52,527 bases of DNA from Priapulus caudatus (GCF_000485595.1 NW_014577976.1:33192-85718), one strand, 5' to 3'; shown: positions 9,412-20,890, counted from the first letter of the stretch. Notes: generated by a model from the sequence alone, not told the origin. Made by a program: numbers and translations.

Positions 9412-9806
9412 GGCGTAACAAAAAAAATTGTTTGTTTCCGGTTACCCGACCGACCCTACCAAATAGTTGCCGACCCTAAACATTTTTGACCACTTTTAAA
9501 AATGAAAATCAACAAATGCATTGATTGGACCTTTAATATAAATTTAAGATGAATTTATTACGAAGCATAACCCTGCACATTGCATCATGCATGCAGCCAA
9601 TTAACTCACCTCTATAAAAGTAAGAAATGTACGAACATTGCGCGATGTTTACAAACGGAATCACTAGCGAGTAGGCCCTCTAGCGGCCGTTAACTAAGAC
9701 AAAATAAGTCCTAAAATTTTTCAGCAAAATAAAAAATTTTACCGGCCTGCCTACCCTAGTTTGAAAAATCATGTAACCGGAAACAAACAATTTTTTTTGT
9801 TACGCC
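9412..9806. mobile_element. Harbinger-like MITE in the nucleolin 3' region
   Basis: Ends GGCGTAACAAAAAAAATTGT and onward to TTTCCGGTTAC are inverted at the two sides. TTA is duplicated at 9409-9411 and 9807-9809. Inside are CCGACCGACCCTA, CGACCCTAAACATTTT and CCTGCCTACCCTA motifs, as in the nested MITE at 5474. It is non-coding, about 395 bp. Confidence 0.75.
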
Positions 9807-10339
9807 TTAGGATATTTGTATTGTGTTCTAGAAGCAAAGTGGAATCCACGATAGCATAATGTTGATAGTAATACATGGATTTTTGTGTTATGTTTTAGAA
9901 CCAAAGTGGAGTCCGGGGCACCATCCTAGTTTGGATCGATTGCCATGCAAGTTTGTCGAGCGTACCTGGAAGATCTGTTTGAATTTTAAAGTGAAAACGC
10001 ATCTGTGGCACGCTATGACATTTTATAAATGTGCATTTTTATTATCGAAATAGCAGTCATCACTGACCTATATGACCATTTATATGTGTGTATTGATTGG
10101 ATATGGTGCCCTGAATTACGTAGTTGTGTTTGTGTTGTGTTTGTGTATATTACGTATGCCATCCGTGGGTGGTTTTATGCAGTCTTAATTGTGTGTAAGG
10201 ACACGCAGATGTGTTCCTCAACTTTCTCTTCTATTGTATGATAGAAATTGTGAATTGTAGAGCATTTGTCATTCTGCTCTTGTCTTAATCAGAGTGTGCC
10301 TGCCTGCGAGAGACGATGTTACAATTGTGGATTTCAACA

Positions 10340-10345
10340 AATAAA
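10340..10345 (+). terminator. Polyadenylation signal, probably nucleolin
   Basis: AATAAA downstream of the nucleolin exons. It implies a 3' UTR of about 1.3 kb unless the terminal intron is removed. The earlier AATAAA-like string near 9727 lies in the MITE. Confidence 0.4.
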
Positions 10346-10744
10346 ATCTTGTACAGGACATTCACGTTGTCTGCGACCTTCTTTCATTTATGCTGCATGT
10401 ATATACACAGTACACATTACACAGTAATTATGTTGTCGAGTAAACATTATGCATTGCTAGTAAATAAAAGATTCCGTGGGTTTTCTTTGGACTCGAACTC
10501 TATATACAAGGATGCGAGTAAGTGTAACGTAACCCATTGCAAATACAGTGTAGATTTGATACTCGCATATGTTACATACGAGTTAATTCATACTGATATC
10601 ATGGTTTGTGATTGCATATTCTGAAACATGCGACGTTAAAATTTGATAGGTATAATGCAGTAATAGCACCTATATTTATGAGATTAGATACGCTTAGCTA
10701 CATTTCCACCAGAGTGATAAATCACATTAATGCACTAGGGGTGC

Positions 10745-10980
10745 CGTAACGTGACGTCATGATAGCTGACCAATGAGCGAAGGTTGATTGTGTTTATGCT
10801 TGGTGTACAATGGCGGCGAGTCACCATGATTTTTGCAAAACGCAAGCTGTGTTTCAATTAAATGCTGATTGATCAGCCAAAATCGTCACAAACACGAAGT
10901 GTTGCGACGTTTATTTATCAACTAACCGCAATAATTTCGAGACAGCGCTCTCCGCGCAAGGAGCAGTAATCAAACGAACG
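10745..10980 (+). promoter_or_regulatory. Candidate promoter and 5' untranslated exon of the Arg/Ser-rich gene
   Basis: TGACGTCA (10752-10759), GACCAATGAG and CAATGGCGGC (CRE, CCAAT and YY1-like words) lie within 70 bp. They precede a possible untranslated exon that would end before the donor GTGAGT at 10980. The next acceptor that fits is at 11424-11425. Motif-based only. Confidence 0.35.
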
Positions 10981-11469
10981 TGAGTATACCGACCGCTACT
11001 GCGCTAGTACTACGGTCGTACCGACTGTATTTTGTGTAGTCAGTAAATGTGTGTCGGCGTGACACAGATCGTAGTGCAAACCGCGATCTTTGATTTAGCA
11101 GCAATAGTAACAAACATCACGTAACAATGTTGAATGAAGATTCAGCTATCAGCATATCAGCTAGACTGGATTAACAGCTAGCGTAAAACATAGCAGTAAA
11201 TATTGCAATCATACACATACTCATGATGTATTACTATTAGACTATTACATTTTAAAACAACGTAACTTATTGACGAGTTGAGAAAGATTGATTGATATTT
11301 TACATTTAGTATCTGTAAATTGTGATTATTTGCAAATCATGAGCCAAATAAATTAGTCAGCCTCGCGCGCGTTACGCGAATAAAACGCGTTGAGTTGTAA
11401 TTCGTGGGATGAATCTATTTTGCAGACGCTTGTGCGAAAACGAAGAGATTTTGCGCCAACGTCTACAGA

Positions 11470-14400
11470 ATGAGTACAGTGAGCCACAGTTCCGTTCCAC
11501 ATTCTCCGCAGGCGACAACGACTTTAACAGGAAATGGTAAACGTTCCTTGATCATCGCTGTAGTCTGTAGATGCAGAAGAGAAGAATCTCTCTCTCGCTA
11601 ATGAACTTGTATCTTTAATAAAATTATAGCTGCCTTGCAATCGCATTTAAAGGCATAATAGGCCCATTGATTATACAAAGTTGACGAATGCTACAGTAAC
11701 TGGCACCTTCTGTAGTTAATAAGTACATTACCTTATAGTTAAAACGCGTATTAGTTTGTCCAATATCACTGCTAATTACTAAGAAATGTCTAATTGAAAT
11801 CCGTAAATCTGGTAATCTGGCGCCAACGCTAAATTGGTTGCCAGGCAAAATAGCCTCGAATTCGGTTAGGCAACGTCACATGTTGCTACGGGTGTTTAGC
11901 AGAGAATTGTTTGTCCTGGGATGCTTATATACGACTAATGAGCTAGTAGAATGTATCTCTGGGTGTATTCTCGGTATTGAGGCACAAGTAAATAACCGTG
12001 GGTGCAAATGAACGGGTACCCACATGTCTTCAATTTCAGACACAGGTGTATTCGTTTGACCAATATACGTAAATACGCGTAGTGCCGTCTGCTTTCCATG
12101 TTTAGTCTGTGGCCGTGGTTAGTCCGCGATCCTCCCATAGCGTTGGCCCCCAACACAGCCTACTTCATTATCACGAGCGTCCGTGATTCGTACGTGGATT
12201 CCACATTCATTACAATCAGAGCTACTGTTACGTATACAGTTACGGTACTGTACTATCGCTAGCATTGCGTGCGGCCGAGCGAAAATGCATGCGTGCGTGC
12301 GTTTTTGCATGCGTGCGAAAATGTCCGGTGGACTATAAATCTGTATCACACCCGTTTCGAAGTATGCGGTTTCGAAACTGTAAACAAATCAGTCAACCGA
12401 TTTCGTGGACTGCGGATTTCAATTAGACATTTCTTAGTAACCAGCAGTGATATTGGATTCGAGTCGGCGTTTGGCATGTGGGAGGGGAGGTTTAGGAGCC
12501 GATATCTCCGCCTAGGAGTATCGTATTGACAAGCGGTTGGTCTTGTTTTAGAGAGCAAAGAATTCTGCTTAATGCAATACCATGAAATTATTCTAGACTC
12601 GCAGGCAAAGTAGAATAATGTAGTCGTGAAATAGCACTATTTTCCCGTTTTTCCGTTGTACACTCTAGGTATTATTAGCTCTTGATACTATATATATAAT
12701 ACTATATACTATATTAATTACGTTTAAATTTATTATTACGTAAAGCCTAAATTCTTTAACATAATCAATAACTAATAATAATAATTAATAACTAATGAGC
12801 CGTTGTCTTGGCCTCGCAGGTGTAGTGGGTGAGGCACGCGTCGGAGACGTGAGCTCTTACTACGTCCCGCCGCAAGATTACGTGCAGACGAAGCTCCCGG
12901 AGCAGGATCAACCTCCTCGCTCGCCTCCCGGTCATCCCGTCTCCATGGCAATGCAAGGTACGGCACGGGAAAACGCGGACGTGCTGAGCGAAGTGTGTTA
13001 ACGCAACAACAACAATAACAACGCTCAATAATGCCTGCTCCTGAATTTCTTCCGGAAATGTTTCGCGGCTTTTACGGATCGGTTTTCGGTTTAGAATGTT
13101 TGACCGATTAAGGGAATTAATTTAAAATAGTGGATAGTAGAATACAATAATATGATAGGAGAGTTGGGTCACGTAAATTGTGGTAATATGCTTCATGGGA
13201 AAATTTGCAATGAAGCATTCAAAAACGGTATCACATCGGAAAATATTGGTATTACTATATTAATTAATTTTACCGTAAGCTTCAGTAAATGTAATTATTC
13301 TGCTTTCATTGTTGAGTGTGGTCGAAGTCTCACCTGCAGATTACACACTTCGTGTTAGAAAACTATGCAGAATTTATGTTAAATGGTCGTAAATTGCGTA
13401 AAACTATGACTCACCTGTCTGGTTTGCCGCAGGGGGAGTGATTATTACCGCTATTATTACTGTTATTAATTATTATTATTATTATTACAATTATTATTGC
13501 TGTTATTACTGCTCATAGATGTAAATTTTTTCCTTCCGCAGAAGACGCGGAGACTGCGGCGGCGGCGGCCGTCCCCGGGCCGCACGGCGACCGCACATCC
13601 GTGATAGTCAGGAACCATCGCCACGACGACGACCGGGACGAGGGGAGCGCCGAGCTTGGCAGCATCCACGATCGCGCGGCCGAAGCCCCGTCGCCGCGGG
13701 CGACCGCAGTAGGAGTCTCCGCTCTTCCTCCGGATGCGCGCATAGGTGGCGCCGCCGACTCGGCGACCGCTGGGAGCGAGGGCGAATCGGAGTCGTGGGA
13801 AGCGGCGCGGAAGATGGGAGACGAAGACCGAGCAGCGAGCGAGGATAAGGATGAGGATGCCGCGAGGGAGGATGCAAAGGATGCGGATGCTGCGAGTGAG
13901 GATGCAGAAGCTGTGAGTGAGGTTGCGGATGCTGAGGCTGCAAATAAGGATGCAGGTGATGCAAGCGAGAACGCAAAGGATGCCGGAGAATATTCGGAGG
14001 TCGCAAGCGAAGATGCGGAGGCCGCATTTAAAGATGCGGAGGCTGCAATTAAAAGTGTGGCTGCTGCAATTGAAGATGCAGAGGCTGCGGGCGAGGATGC
14101 GAAGGATGCGGAAGTTGCGAGTGAGGACGGAGAGGACGAAACGGCTCCGAGCTTCGAATATGCGAAGAACGAAGAGGTCGCAAACGAAGATGCGGAGGGC
14201 GGGAGCGAGAATACGAAGGATGAAAAGGATGCTGATGCTGCAAGCAAGGATGCAGCTGAGGATGCGTGGGAAGATGTCGGGGATGCTTCTGAGGATGAGA
14301 GTGAGGATGCCAAACACGCAAACGACTACGCGAAAGCTGCTAACGATGACGCAGATGCTGCGAGCTCGCGGCGGATGCGGGAGGCCGCCGTGGCGACGAT

Positions 14401-16098
14401 CCTGCGCCGAACCGTGGACTGCGTCTGCGGCGACGAACTCCTCGACCGGCTGTCTCGTCGTCACGACGACGACCCCGCATCCTCCGCCGGCATCGCGCAT
14501 CACTACCGCCTCGCAGCCGACATGCTGTCAACGCTGCTGCGTCGCGTCGCCGCCAGCGACGACCTCGCGACCCCGGAGGCGGCGCGGCCGTGCTCGGTGC
14601 TCGTGTGGCGCGTCGACGACGGCAACGTCGGAGCGTTGAAGCGACGGCACCTGTTGCGCGCGATCAACCTGTCAGCGGCTGCGTCACGACGCAAGACGAC
14701 GGCGACAACGAACAAGAGGCGCTCGGAGGCAGCTGCGAACAAGCCGCAGAGTCGCGAAGAGGCTGCGTCGCCGCGAGAACCCCTGACGACAAACAAGAGG
14801 CGTGCGGCGGCGGTGACGGCAGCGGAGGTGGCGGCGGCGAAGGAACAAGATGTGAGCGAACCTTCGGAAGAACAGCGCGAACCCTCGCCCGACGCCGGAG
14901 GACGGCCCGTGAGGTCGCTGCGGCCGCGACGGCGCGTGCCGGACTACAGAACGGCGCCCGCAGCGAGCGCGCGTGTAAGCAGCCGCCAGCGGACGCGACG
15001 CCGTTCCCCCGCAGGTCGCGCCGGCAGCTTCAGCTCGGCGGCGGCGGCCGCGCCACGCACGACGGCGCCGCGCTGCTGGGCAAGATCGCTCCGCTGCGGA
15101 GGAATCTGATCCCCGCCGGCGGGTTCCTTCCTGCGAAACGCCCCGAGCTCCGAGAAGGAGAAGACGATGCCGCGGCGAGCGAGGAGGAGGAGAGGAGAGA
15201 GAGGCTCGCCCAAATAGCGACGGCAGCAGCGGTCGTGCGAGAACGGAGGGCTGCTTGCGCGAAGTCTGAGGAGACGATGAGGAGGAATGAGGATGAGGAG
15301 AAGTGGCTCGATCGCTGTGTGGCGCGTCGTGACGACCTGCACGGCGAGCGACGCCGCGCGCGTGGGAGCGGCGTGCGCCGACGCCCGCCTACCAGCCTCG
15401 CGTCGTGCTGCCCACGCGTCGACGACCGTCGCCGCGGCAACGCTGCCGCCGCACCGCTCCATTCGCTCACTTCGACGCTCTCCCTCGCGCGCGACCCGGG
15501 ATGTCACCGAGGGAGGGTTCGCCGGGGGTCACCAGAGGCGCGCGAGTCCACGCAGAGGTCGCGAGAGGAGTCGCCGCACCTCGCCGCGGCGCACGTTGTT
15601 CGGCGACCTCCTGCGGCTGGTTCGGGCGCCGCGAGGTCGCGGCGGCCGGCGGGCGACGAGTCGACGGCGTCGTCGGCGAGGACCGGTCGCCTCGAGGAGG
15701 ATTCGTTGATCGATCGCCGGTCGCGCGCGACGAGAGATGGAGGAGGTCGCGAGTCACGGGCGAGGTCAACAGCGCCGAAGAAGGCGAGGAAAGCGGAATG
15801 CAGCTGCGCGGCCACGCTGGGGGAAGAAGGTGCGCGGAGGCGGAGAGGGAGGGAGCTCCCCCCAGAAGAGAAGCCTGCGCCGCGCGGCACGCGAGAAGCG
15901 TTCTCGCTGGCCACGCGAGAGCGAGCGCGGAGGAAACGCACCGCCTTGTCGCGCAGACGGCGTCTGCCGGCCGTCAAAGTCTCGCCGCAGTCGCGATGGG
16001 TCGATCGTCAATCACGGCGACACGTCGCGTCGATCGAGCCGCGGGCGGCGCGCGAGCGCGCGTGGCGGCCCCGCGGCGCCGAGACCGCGCTCGTCTAA
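11470..16098 (+). CDS. Unrecognised Ala/Asp/Glu- and Arg-rich protein (5' part of a multi-exon gene)
   Basis: Exons with matching phase-1 borders: 11470-11536 (22 codons from ATG, MSTVSHSSVPHSPQ...), 12820-12957 (…SYYVPPQDYVQTKLPEQDQP…) and a long exon from 13542. The first 270 codons of that exon are dominated by E-D-A and K-D-A repeats. They are followed by a more globular-looking stretch near 14370-14690 (ILRRTVDCVCGDELLDRL, SVLVWRVDDGNVGALKRRHL) and then Arg/Ser-rich sequence. That frame ends at 15109, but coding character moves to the +1 frame from about 15030 (LLGKIAPLRRNLIPAGGFLP), open to 16098. A 53-bp intron (GTAAGC at 14975, CAG at 15025-15027) or an indel would join them. I do not recognise the family; no known domain is seen. 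Splicing into the 16223 frame is possible but unresolved. Confidence 0.5.
11537..12819 (+). other. Intron with a 45-bp inverted-repeat pair
   Basis: TCCAATATCACTGCT at 11759 begins a 45-base block that returns inverted at 12413-12457 with only two or three changes, enclosing about 610 bp. This may be the ends of an old foldback or MITE-type element. CATGCGTGCG repeats occur near 12285-12320. Confidence 0.6.
13441..13512. repeat. (ATT)n-like microsatellite before the acceptor at 13541
   Basis: ATT/GTT/ACT triplets over about 70 bp, ending 29 bp before the acceptor of the long exon. Confidence 0.7.
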
Positions 16099-16222
16099 CG
16101 CCCGCCGGCGCCGCGGCTTCGCCCGAACGGTGACCGGCGCCTAGAGACGAGGAGTCGCCGGCGCGGGGCAGCGAGCGCGCGGGCGGAGCGCGCCGCGACG
16201 CGCACCGAGGTGTAGGCAGGAG

Positions 16223-19200
16223 ATGCCGGCAGCAGAGCCGGCGCCCCCTGCCGCCGCGCGGGGCGCCAAGCGCGCGGCGGCGGGCGGCGGCGGCAGCAGC
16301 TCGGCCGAGAAACGCTCGCGGACGAACAAGCGGCGCCCCCTTGCGGTGCAGGCGGAGCGGCAGCGGGCGACCGAGGGACGACGCACACGGCAGACGGCCG
16401 CACTGGAGGACGTGGGACGAAAGTCCGACAAGGGAACGTCCGAAGAGGAGGAGGCGGAGTCAGAGTCTCGCGGTCGGCGGACGCGGGGCCGGGACGCGGC
16501 CGCACGGTCGTCGCGGCAACGCGTGGCGCCGTCGAGCGAATCGCGAAGCCGACCAGAGGAGGAGGATGCGGGGCGGAGGCGGTCGCTGAGGAGCAGGGCT
16601 GCCTCCCCTGCCGCAGCCCCGTCTCCGCGCGGCAGCGACAGCGACACGAGTCTCTCTAGCCTGCAGTCAGTCGGAGCCGTCGAGGATCTGTCACCAGGGC
16701 GAGCCGCCGGTCGGTCGCCGCGGGGAGCCACCAGGCAGTCACAGGAGGGAGCCACCAGGCGGTCACAGGAGGGAGCCAGCGGCTGGAGGCAGCTGCGCAG
16801 TCGCGCGTCGGAGGAAACCCCGCCAGCGACAGCGGGAGCGGGTTCCGTGGACTCGGCAGCGCGTACACAGCGCGCCCGCCCGCAGCCGACTGCCAGGACG
16901 ACCCCCGCAGTGACCCCGGGGTCGCGACCCTCGCCCGGAGGTCGCGCCACTCGCTCCCGGCCCGCCGTCCCCGCTCCACCGGACGAGTCACCGGTTCGCG
17001 CCACTAGGTCGCGACGTGGGGCGGGGGAGGAACCGCCGCACGAGGAGGAGGAGGAGAAGGAGAAAGTTGGAGGGAGAGGCGCGCCGACGCGGCGCGCATT
17101 GCGGTCAGCGGGCGCGGCGGCAACACCGAGGTCAGAGGTCATCGCCGACGACGACGACGGCGACGTCTCGCGGTCGAAGGCGTCCAAGAGAACCCTCGTC
17201 GAAGTCCGGCCCCCTAGAGGGCGCCGCCTGCCGCCGGGGCGCGCCGTCGCCGAGAAGTCTGATTCGTCCGCGGAGGATTTCGCCGACGACTCGCGGCGGC
17301 CGGCGACGCGACGCCGCTCGGTGGCGCCCCCTATCGCGTGGGAGGTCGTCGCGACGACGGAGACGGGCCGAGGACGCACGCGCTCGAACTCGGACGAGTC
17401 GCGGCGCGTGAGCGGGATACGTCTGCGCGCCGTCGTCGCCTGCGACCGGCTGGCGTCCGACGAAAACAAAGTGAAGAAGGAAGAAGAGGAGAAGGAAGAG
17501 GAAGAAGAGGAGGAGGAGGAGGAGATTTTCAGCAAGAGGCTGCGGAACAGGAGGGCGTCGCGTTCGGCGCCGAAACGCCGGAGTCTGCAAGAAGCGGGGG
17601 GAGGAAGGGAGGAGCACGGAGGAGGAGGAGGAGGCGAGGAGGAGGAGGATGCCGGGTCGCACACGAAAGCCCCGCACCGCGGCTCTGACGACTCAGAGTC
17701 GGTAATATTCGGCAAGAAGTTACGAACGAAGGGAGTGACGTCGTCACGGGTCGGACCCTCGCCGAAATCTCGGAGCCTCCGCGGAAAGCCGAGCTGCATC
17801 AAAGACGACTCCGCCGCGGAGGGTGCGGAAGGAGAGACGAAGCCGGAGTACGGAGCGGCGAAATCGGAATCCGAGGATTCGGAATCGGCAATATTCGGCA
17901 AGAAGTTGCGAAAGAAGACGTCGTCGTCGCGACTTAGACCTTCGCCGAAAGCTCGGAGTCTCCGGGGAAAGCCGCGATACGGAGAGGAAGACTCCGCAGA
18001 AGAAGAAGAAGAAGAAGAAGCAAAAGCAGAAGAAAGAGAAGACGATCGAACGGCTTCCAAAGCTGCAAAGTCGGACGGCGATTCCGAATCGGATTCCGCG
18101 TTTTACGCGAAACTGAGACAGCAGGCGGCGACGACTCGTTCCAGACGGGCGCCCCGTCGCGCGGCGGCAGCTCCAGTCGCGGAGCGGGATTCCGGGGTCG
18201 CCCACAGGTCGGACACCGACGATTCCGACTCGGAAACTTTCGGAATGCATGCGCGGAGGAAGCCCCCGCGTTCGAAACGTACGGCGAGGCCTCGGCGGTG
18301 CGGGAAGGCCCCCCACGCGGAGGAAGACTCGGAGGGAGAGGAACGGGAGAGGAAGCCGGCGCGCAAGACGAGAAGGAGACCCGGCGGGGCGGAGCCGGAT
18401 TCCGGATCGGACACGGCCGGGGTCGCCGCGAGGTCCGCGTCGCCCGTCTCAGACGGCGGAGTCGTGGCGCCAGTCTCGCGCGGAGCGGAGTCCGGCGACG
18501 ATTCCGAGTCGGAAATCTTCGGAAAGCTCCGGAGGAAGGCGGTGGCAACGGGAGGAGGTCAGAGGTCGGCGTCGGCGCGGGGGTCGCGGTCGCTGAGCGC
18601 GCCGCCTCGCGACGACTCCGACTCGGAACTGTTCGGGGAGCGGCGAACCGAGCCGCCGCCGCCCGACGCCTCGTTCGACTCGATCGTCAGCCAGGTGGCG
18701 CCGGCGGCGGCCGCCCCCGCAGCGTCGCGGCAAGCGCGCCCGGCGACGACGCGCTGCAACAAGGCGCACCGCAACCTCTGGCCGTCGTCGCGGCGCGGCG
18801 AGGCCGCGGACAAGCGAACGTCCGACGTCGGAGATTCCGCGGAAAGTCCGGCGAGAGAGGTAGAGACGGACGCGGCGCGCGGGGGCGCCGTGCGCGCCGC
18901 GAGGTCCGTCGTCGCCGTGACGACGCAGGAGGTGACGACGGTGTCGCCGGCTGGCGCGGGGGCGCCGACCCGATCGCGGTCAGCGAGCGAGGGCTCTGGT
19001 GGCGCCCCCTCGCCGCCGCCGCCGGTGTCACGGGCGCGCGCGTCTAAGGCGCGAGCGTCGGAGTCCATCCGCGCGTGCGTCGAGGCAGAGCAGAACCCGA
19101 CGGGCGTCCGCGCCACGAGGAGGGCGCCCCCTGGAGGCTCGCGCGCGAAACGCGCGACCGAGTGCGCGTTGAAACCGCCGGCGAAGCGCGGACGCGGGCC

Positions 19201-19813
19201 GGAGGTCGTCGCCGCGACGACGGCGACGTCTCCCCCGCCGCCCCAGCCGCCGCCGACGGCGACGCTTTGCGACGTCTCGTTCTCGGAGTCGGAAGGCGAC
19301 GACGTCGGAGGAGACGGTGGCGCCCCCGCGCTGCAGCGAGAGCAAGCGTGGTCGCCGCCGGCCGTGCCGTCGTCCGACAGCGACACAGACGTCGACGACG
19401 ATGACGGCGACCATCAGGGGGCGCCGGCGGACGAGGATCGCGGCGTCGCGAAGAGCCTCGCGATGGCGCGCCGCCAGTTCTACGACCTCGCGTCCGCCGT
19501 CGTCCGCCCGGCGACGTTCCTCCCTCCAGGGGGCGCCGACTCGTCGCGCGACGGCGACACGGAGTCGTACTCGGAGAACGACGCAGAATTCGGCGATGGA
19601 GGTGGTGAGGGGGAGGGGGAGGGGGCGGACACGGCGGCCGCGGGAAGGGACGTCGGGTGCCAGTGGGAGGGCGGAGCAGAGGGCGCCACGTGGCCGTCGT
19701 TCGCGGATCTCCGCCGCGAGGGGGAGTCGCTGATGCGGCGCAGCAAGCGTGCGACGACCGCGATTAGCACCAAGTCCTCGCAATCCGCCGCAAACTTCTA
19801 CCCGAGGATCTAG
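16223..19813 (+). CDS. Large disordered Arg/Ser/Glu-rich protein with DSES-x-x-F-G-K-K-L-R repeats
   Basis: The frame runs 1196 codons without a stop (open from 16145; first ATG 16223). The product is dominated by R, S, E, D, A and P, with runs of E and no transmembrane or enzyme-like segment, so it is probably a nuclear scaffold or chromatin protein (inference). Seven diverged repeats begin near residues 433, 491, 552, 620, 667, 761 and 799. The core is DSES-[VAE]-IFGKKLR-[TK]-K and, 15-20 residues on, SPK-x-RSLRGKP. Serines between acids are typical CK2 sites. A separate short repeat GATR-x-SQE occurs near residue 170. The C-terminal third has acidic segments and ends SSQSAANFYPRI. It may be the 3' exon of the gene starting at 11470: the frame at 16145-16222 stays open and TAG/CAG acceptor-like strings precede the ATG. 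Family not recognised. Confidence 0.6.
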   Translation: MPAAEPAPPAAARGAKRAAAGGGGSSSAEKRSRTNKRRPLAVQAERQRATEGRRTRQTAALEDVGRKSDKGTSEEEEAESESRGRRTRGRDAAARSSRQRVAPSSESRSRPEEEDAGRRRSLRSRAASPAAAPSPRGSDSDTSLSSLQSVGAVEDLSPGRAAGRSPRGATRQSQEGATRRSQEGASGWRQLRSRASEETPPATAGAGSVDSAARTQRARPQPTARTTPAVTPGSRPSPGGRATRSRPAVPAPPDESPVRATRSRRGAGEEPPHEEEEEKEKVGGRGAPTRRALRSAGAAATPRSEVIADDDDGDVSRSKASKRTLVEVRPPRGRRLPPGRAVAEKSDSSAEDFADDSRRPATRRRSVAPPIAWEVVATTETGRGRTRSNSDESRRVSGIRLRAVVACDRLASDENKVKKEEEEKEEEEEEEEEEIFSKRLRNRRASRSAPKRRSLQEAGGGREEHGGGGGGEEEEDAGSHTKAPHRGSDDSESVIFGKKLRTKGVTSSRVGPSPKSRSLRGKPSCIKDDSAAEGAEGETKPEYGAAKSESEDSESAIFGKKLRKKTSSSRLRPSPKARSLRGKPRYGEEDSAEEEEEEEAKAEEREDDRTASKAAKSDGDSESDSAFYAKLRQQAATTRSRRAPRRAAAAPVAERDSGVAHRSDTDDSDSETFGMHARRKPPRSKRTARPRRCGKAPHAEEDSEGEERERKPARKTRRRPGGAEPDSGSDTAGVAARSASPVSDGGVVAPVSRGAESGDDSESEIFGKLRRKAVATGGGQRSASARGSRSLSAPPRDDSDSELFGERRTEPPPPDASFDSIVSQVAPAAAAPAASRQARPATTRCNKAHRNLWPSSRRGEAADKRTSDVGDSAESPAREVETDAARGGAVRAARSVVAVTTQEVTTVSPAGAGAPTRSRSASEGSGGAPSPPPPVSRARASKARASESIRACVEAEQNPTGVRATRRAPPGGSRAKRATECALKPPAKRGRGPEVVAATTATSPPPPQPPPTATLCDVSFSESEGDDVGGDGGAPALQREQAWSPPAVPSSDSDTDVDDDDGDHQGAPADEDRGVAKSLAMARRQFYDLASAVVRPATFLPPGGADSSRDGDTESYSENDAEFGDGGGEGEGEGADTAAAGRDVGCQWEGGAEGATWPSFADLRREGESLMRRSKRATTAISTKSSQSAANFYPRI

Positions 19814-19943
19814 CCGGTCGCCGTGACGACGGGAGTCGGTTGCCGCGGACGACCGCGATCAGCGCCAGGTCGTCGCAGTCCGCCGAAAACTTCTTCCCGA
19901 GGATCTCGCCCGTCGCCGTGACGACGGGAGGCGGTCTCCGCAG
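19754..19943 (+). repeat. 95-bp tandem duplication across the stop codon
   Basis: ACGACCGCGATTAGC at 19754 and ACGACCGCGATCAGC at 19849 start two copies of a block of about 95 bp, nearly identical. Unit 1 carries the stop codon TAG, where unit 2 has TCG. Because 95 is not a multiple of three, the second unit reads in another frame. The duplicated C-terminal codons are therefore now downstream of the stop. Confidence 0.8.
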
Positions 19944-20559
19944 ACGACTACACGTCTCGCGCCCTGGCGTCTCACGCAAGTCAGCGGGATGTCTCGACAC
20001 TCACCGTCTACGCGAGATGGTCGAGATATGTGAGACGGTCCGATTCCGTTCGTCGCCGTGTCTGCTTGTTCATTCGTCGTCGTGCATAGTCGTCGCGTCG
20101 CATCCGCGGCAATCGATGCGTAGCGCGCATTCGATCCTTTTTCGAGGCCGCCATGTTTCTCCACGGCCCACTGCGTTGCCGAAAATTGTAGATATAGTAC
20201 GTAGTTTGTAGGTTTTAATTAAATTCACGGAATTAATTTTTTCGTCGCGTCAATTATTTCACTTGTCGGCATCTGTGGCATGCGTTTTATCGTAGGTGTG
20301 TGTGTTAGTAAGTTTGTAGTTGACACCTAGGCTTTTAGCTGGTGTACCGACAGGGTAGGTGTTACTATTTAGAGAGAAAAGGCATCTAATCAATTTTGCA
20401 TCCCGCATGCAGTTTGTAATTGGCAGAAAAAGTAGTAAGCCCTTTTTCCTCCCATTCAATGGGTGTAAAGTGAAGTGTCGTGTAGATACATGTAATGTGC
20501 AGAAGTCTGTTGTAAGCAAACGTATTGTTTAACGTTGTACATTCTTTTCATCGATCGAT

Positions 20560-20890
20560 TGTGCGTGCGTGCGTGCGCGTGTGTGTGTGTGTGTGTGTGA
20601 ATTTTTTTATGGCGTCTTTTTTGTTATCGCGTGCGTCGGTCGGCTCGATGTTTGGTGTCCGAAGGAGAGATTGCAGCGGGCGGGAAGCTTGCTCGGAATT
20701 TTCGGATGCAGCGGAGCACCGGTCTTCATGTGCTTGCGTGCGTGCGTGCGTGCGTGCGTGCATGTTAAAGCCGAGTTTACTCATGTATTGCTTGTAGGTA
20801 GCTTGAAGTCATGCGAGTGTTGAAGGTGGTGATCACACACACAGACGCACGCACGCACGCACGCGTATATCATCATGTATACATGTCTTG
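20560..20890. repeat. (TGCG)n and (GT)n microsatellites
   Basis: Three runs near 20562-20600, 20733-20763 and 20840-20862. They probably lie in the 3' UTR of the preceding gene. Confidence 0.8.

Noticed and set aside
16141-18060. 639-codon open frame on the minus strand
   Set aside because: It is the antisense shadow of the 16223-19813 frame in very GC-rich R/S/E codons; its Ser/Arg text only mirrors the plus-strand repeats.
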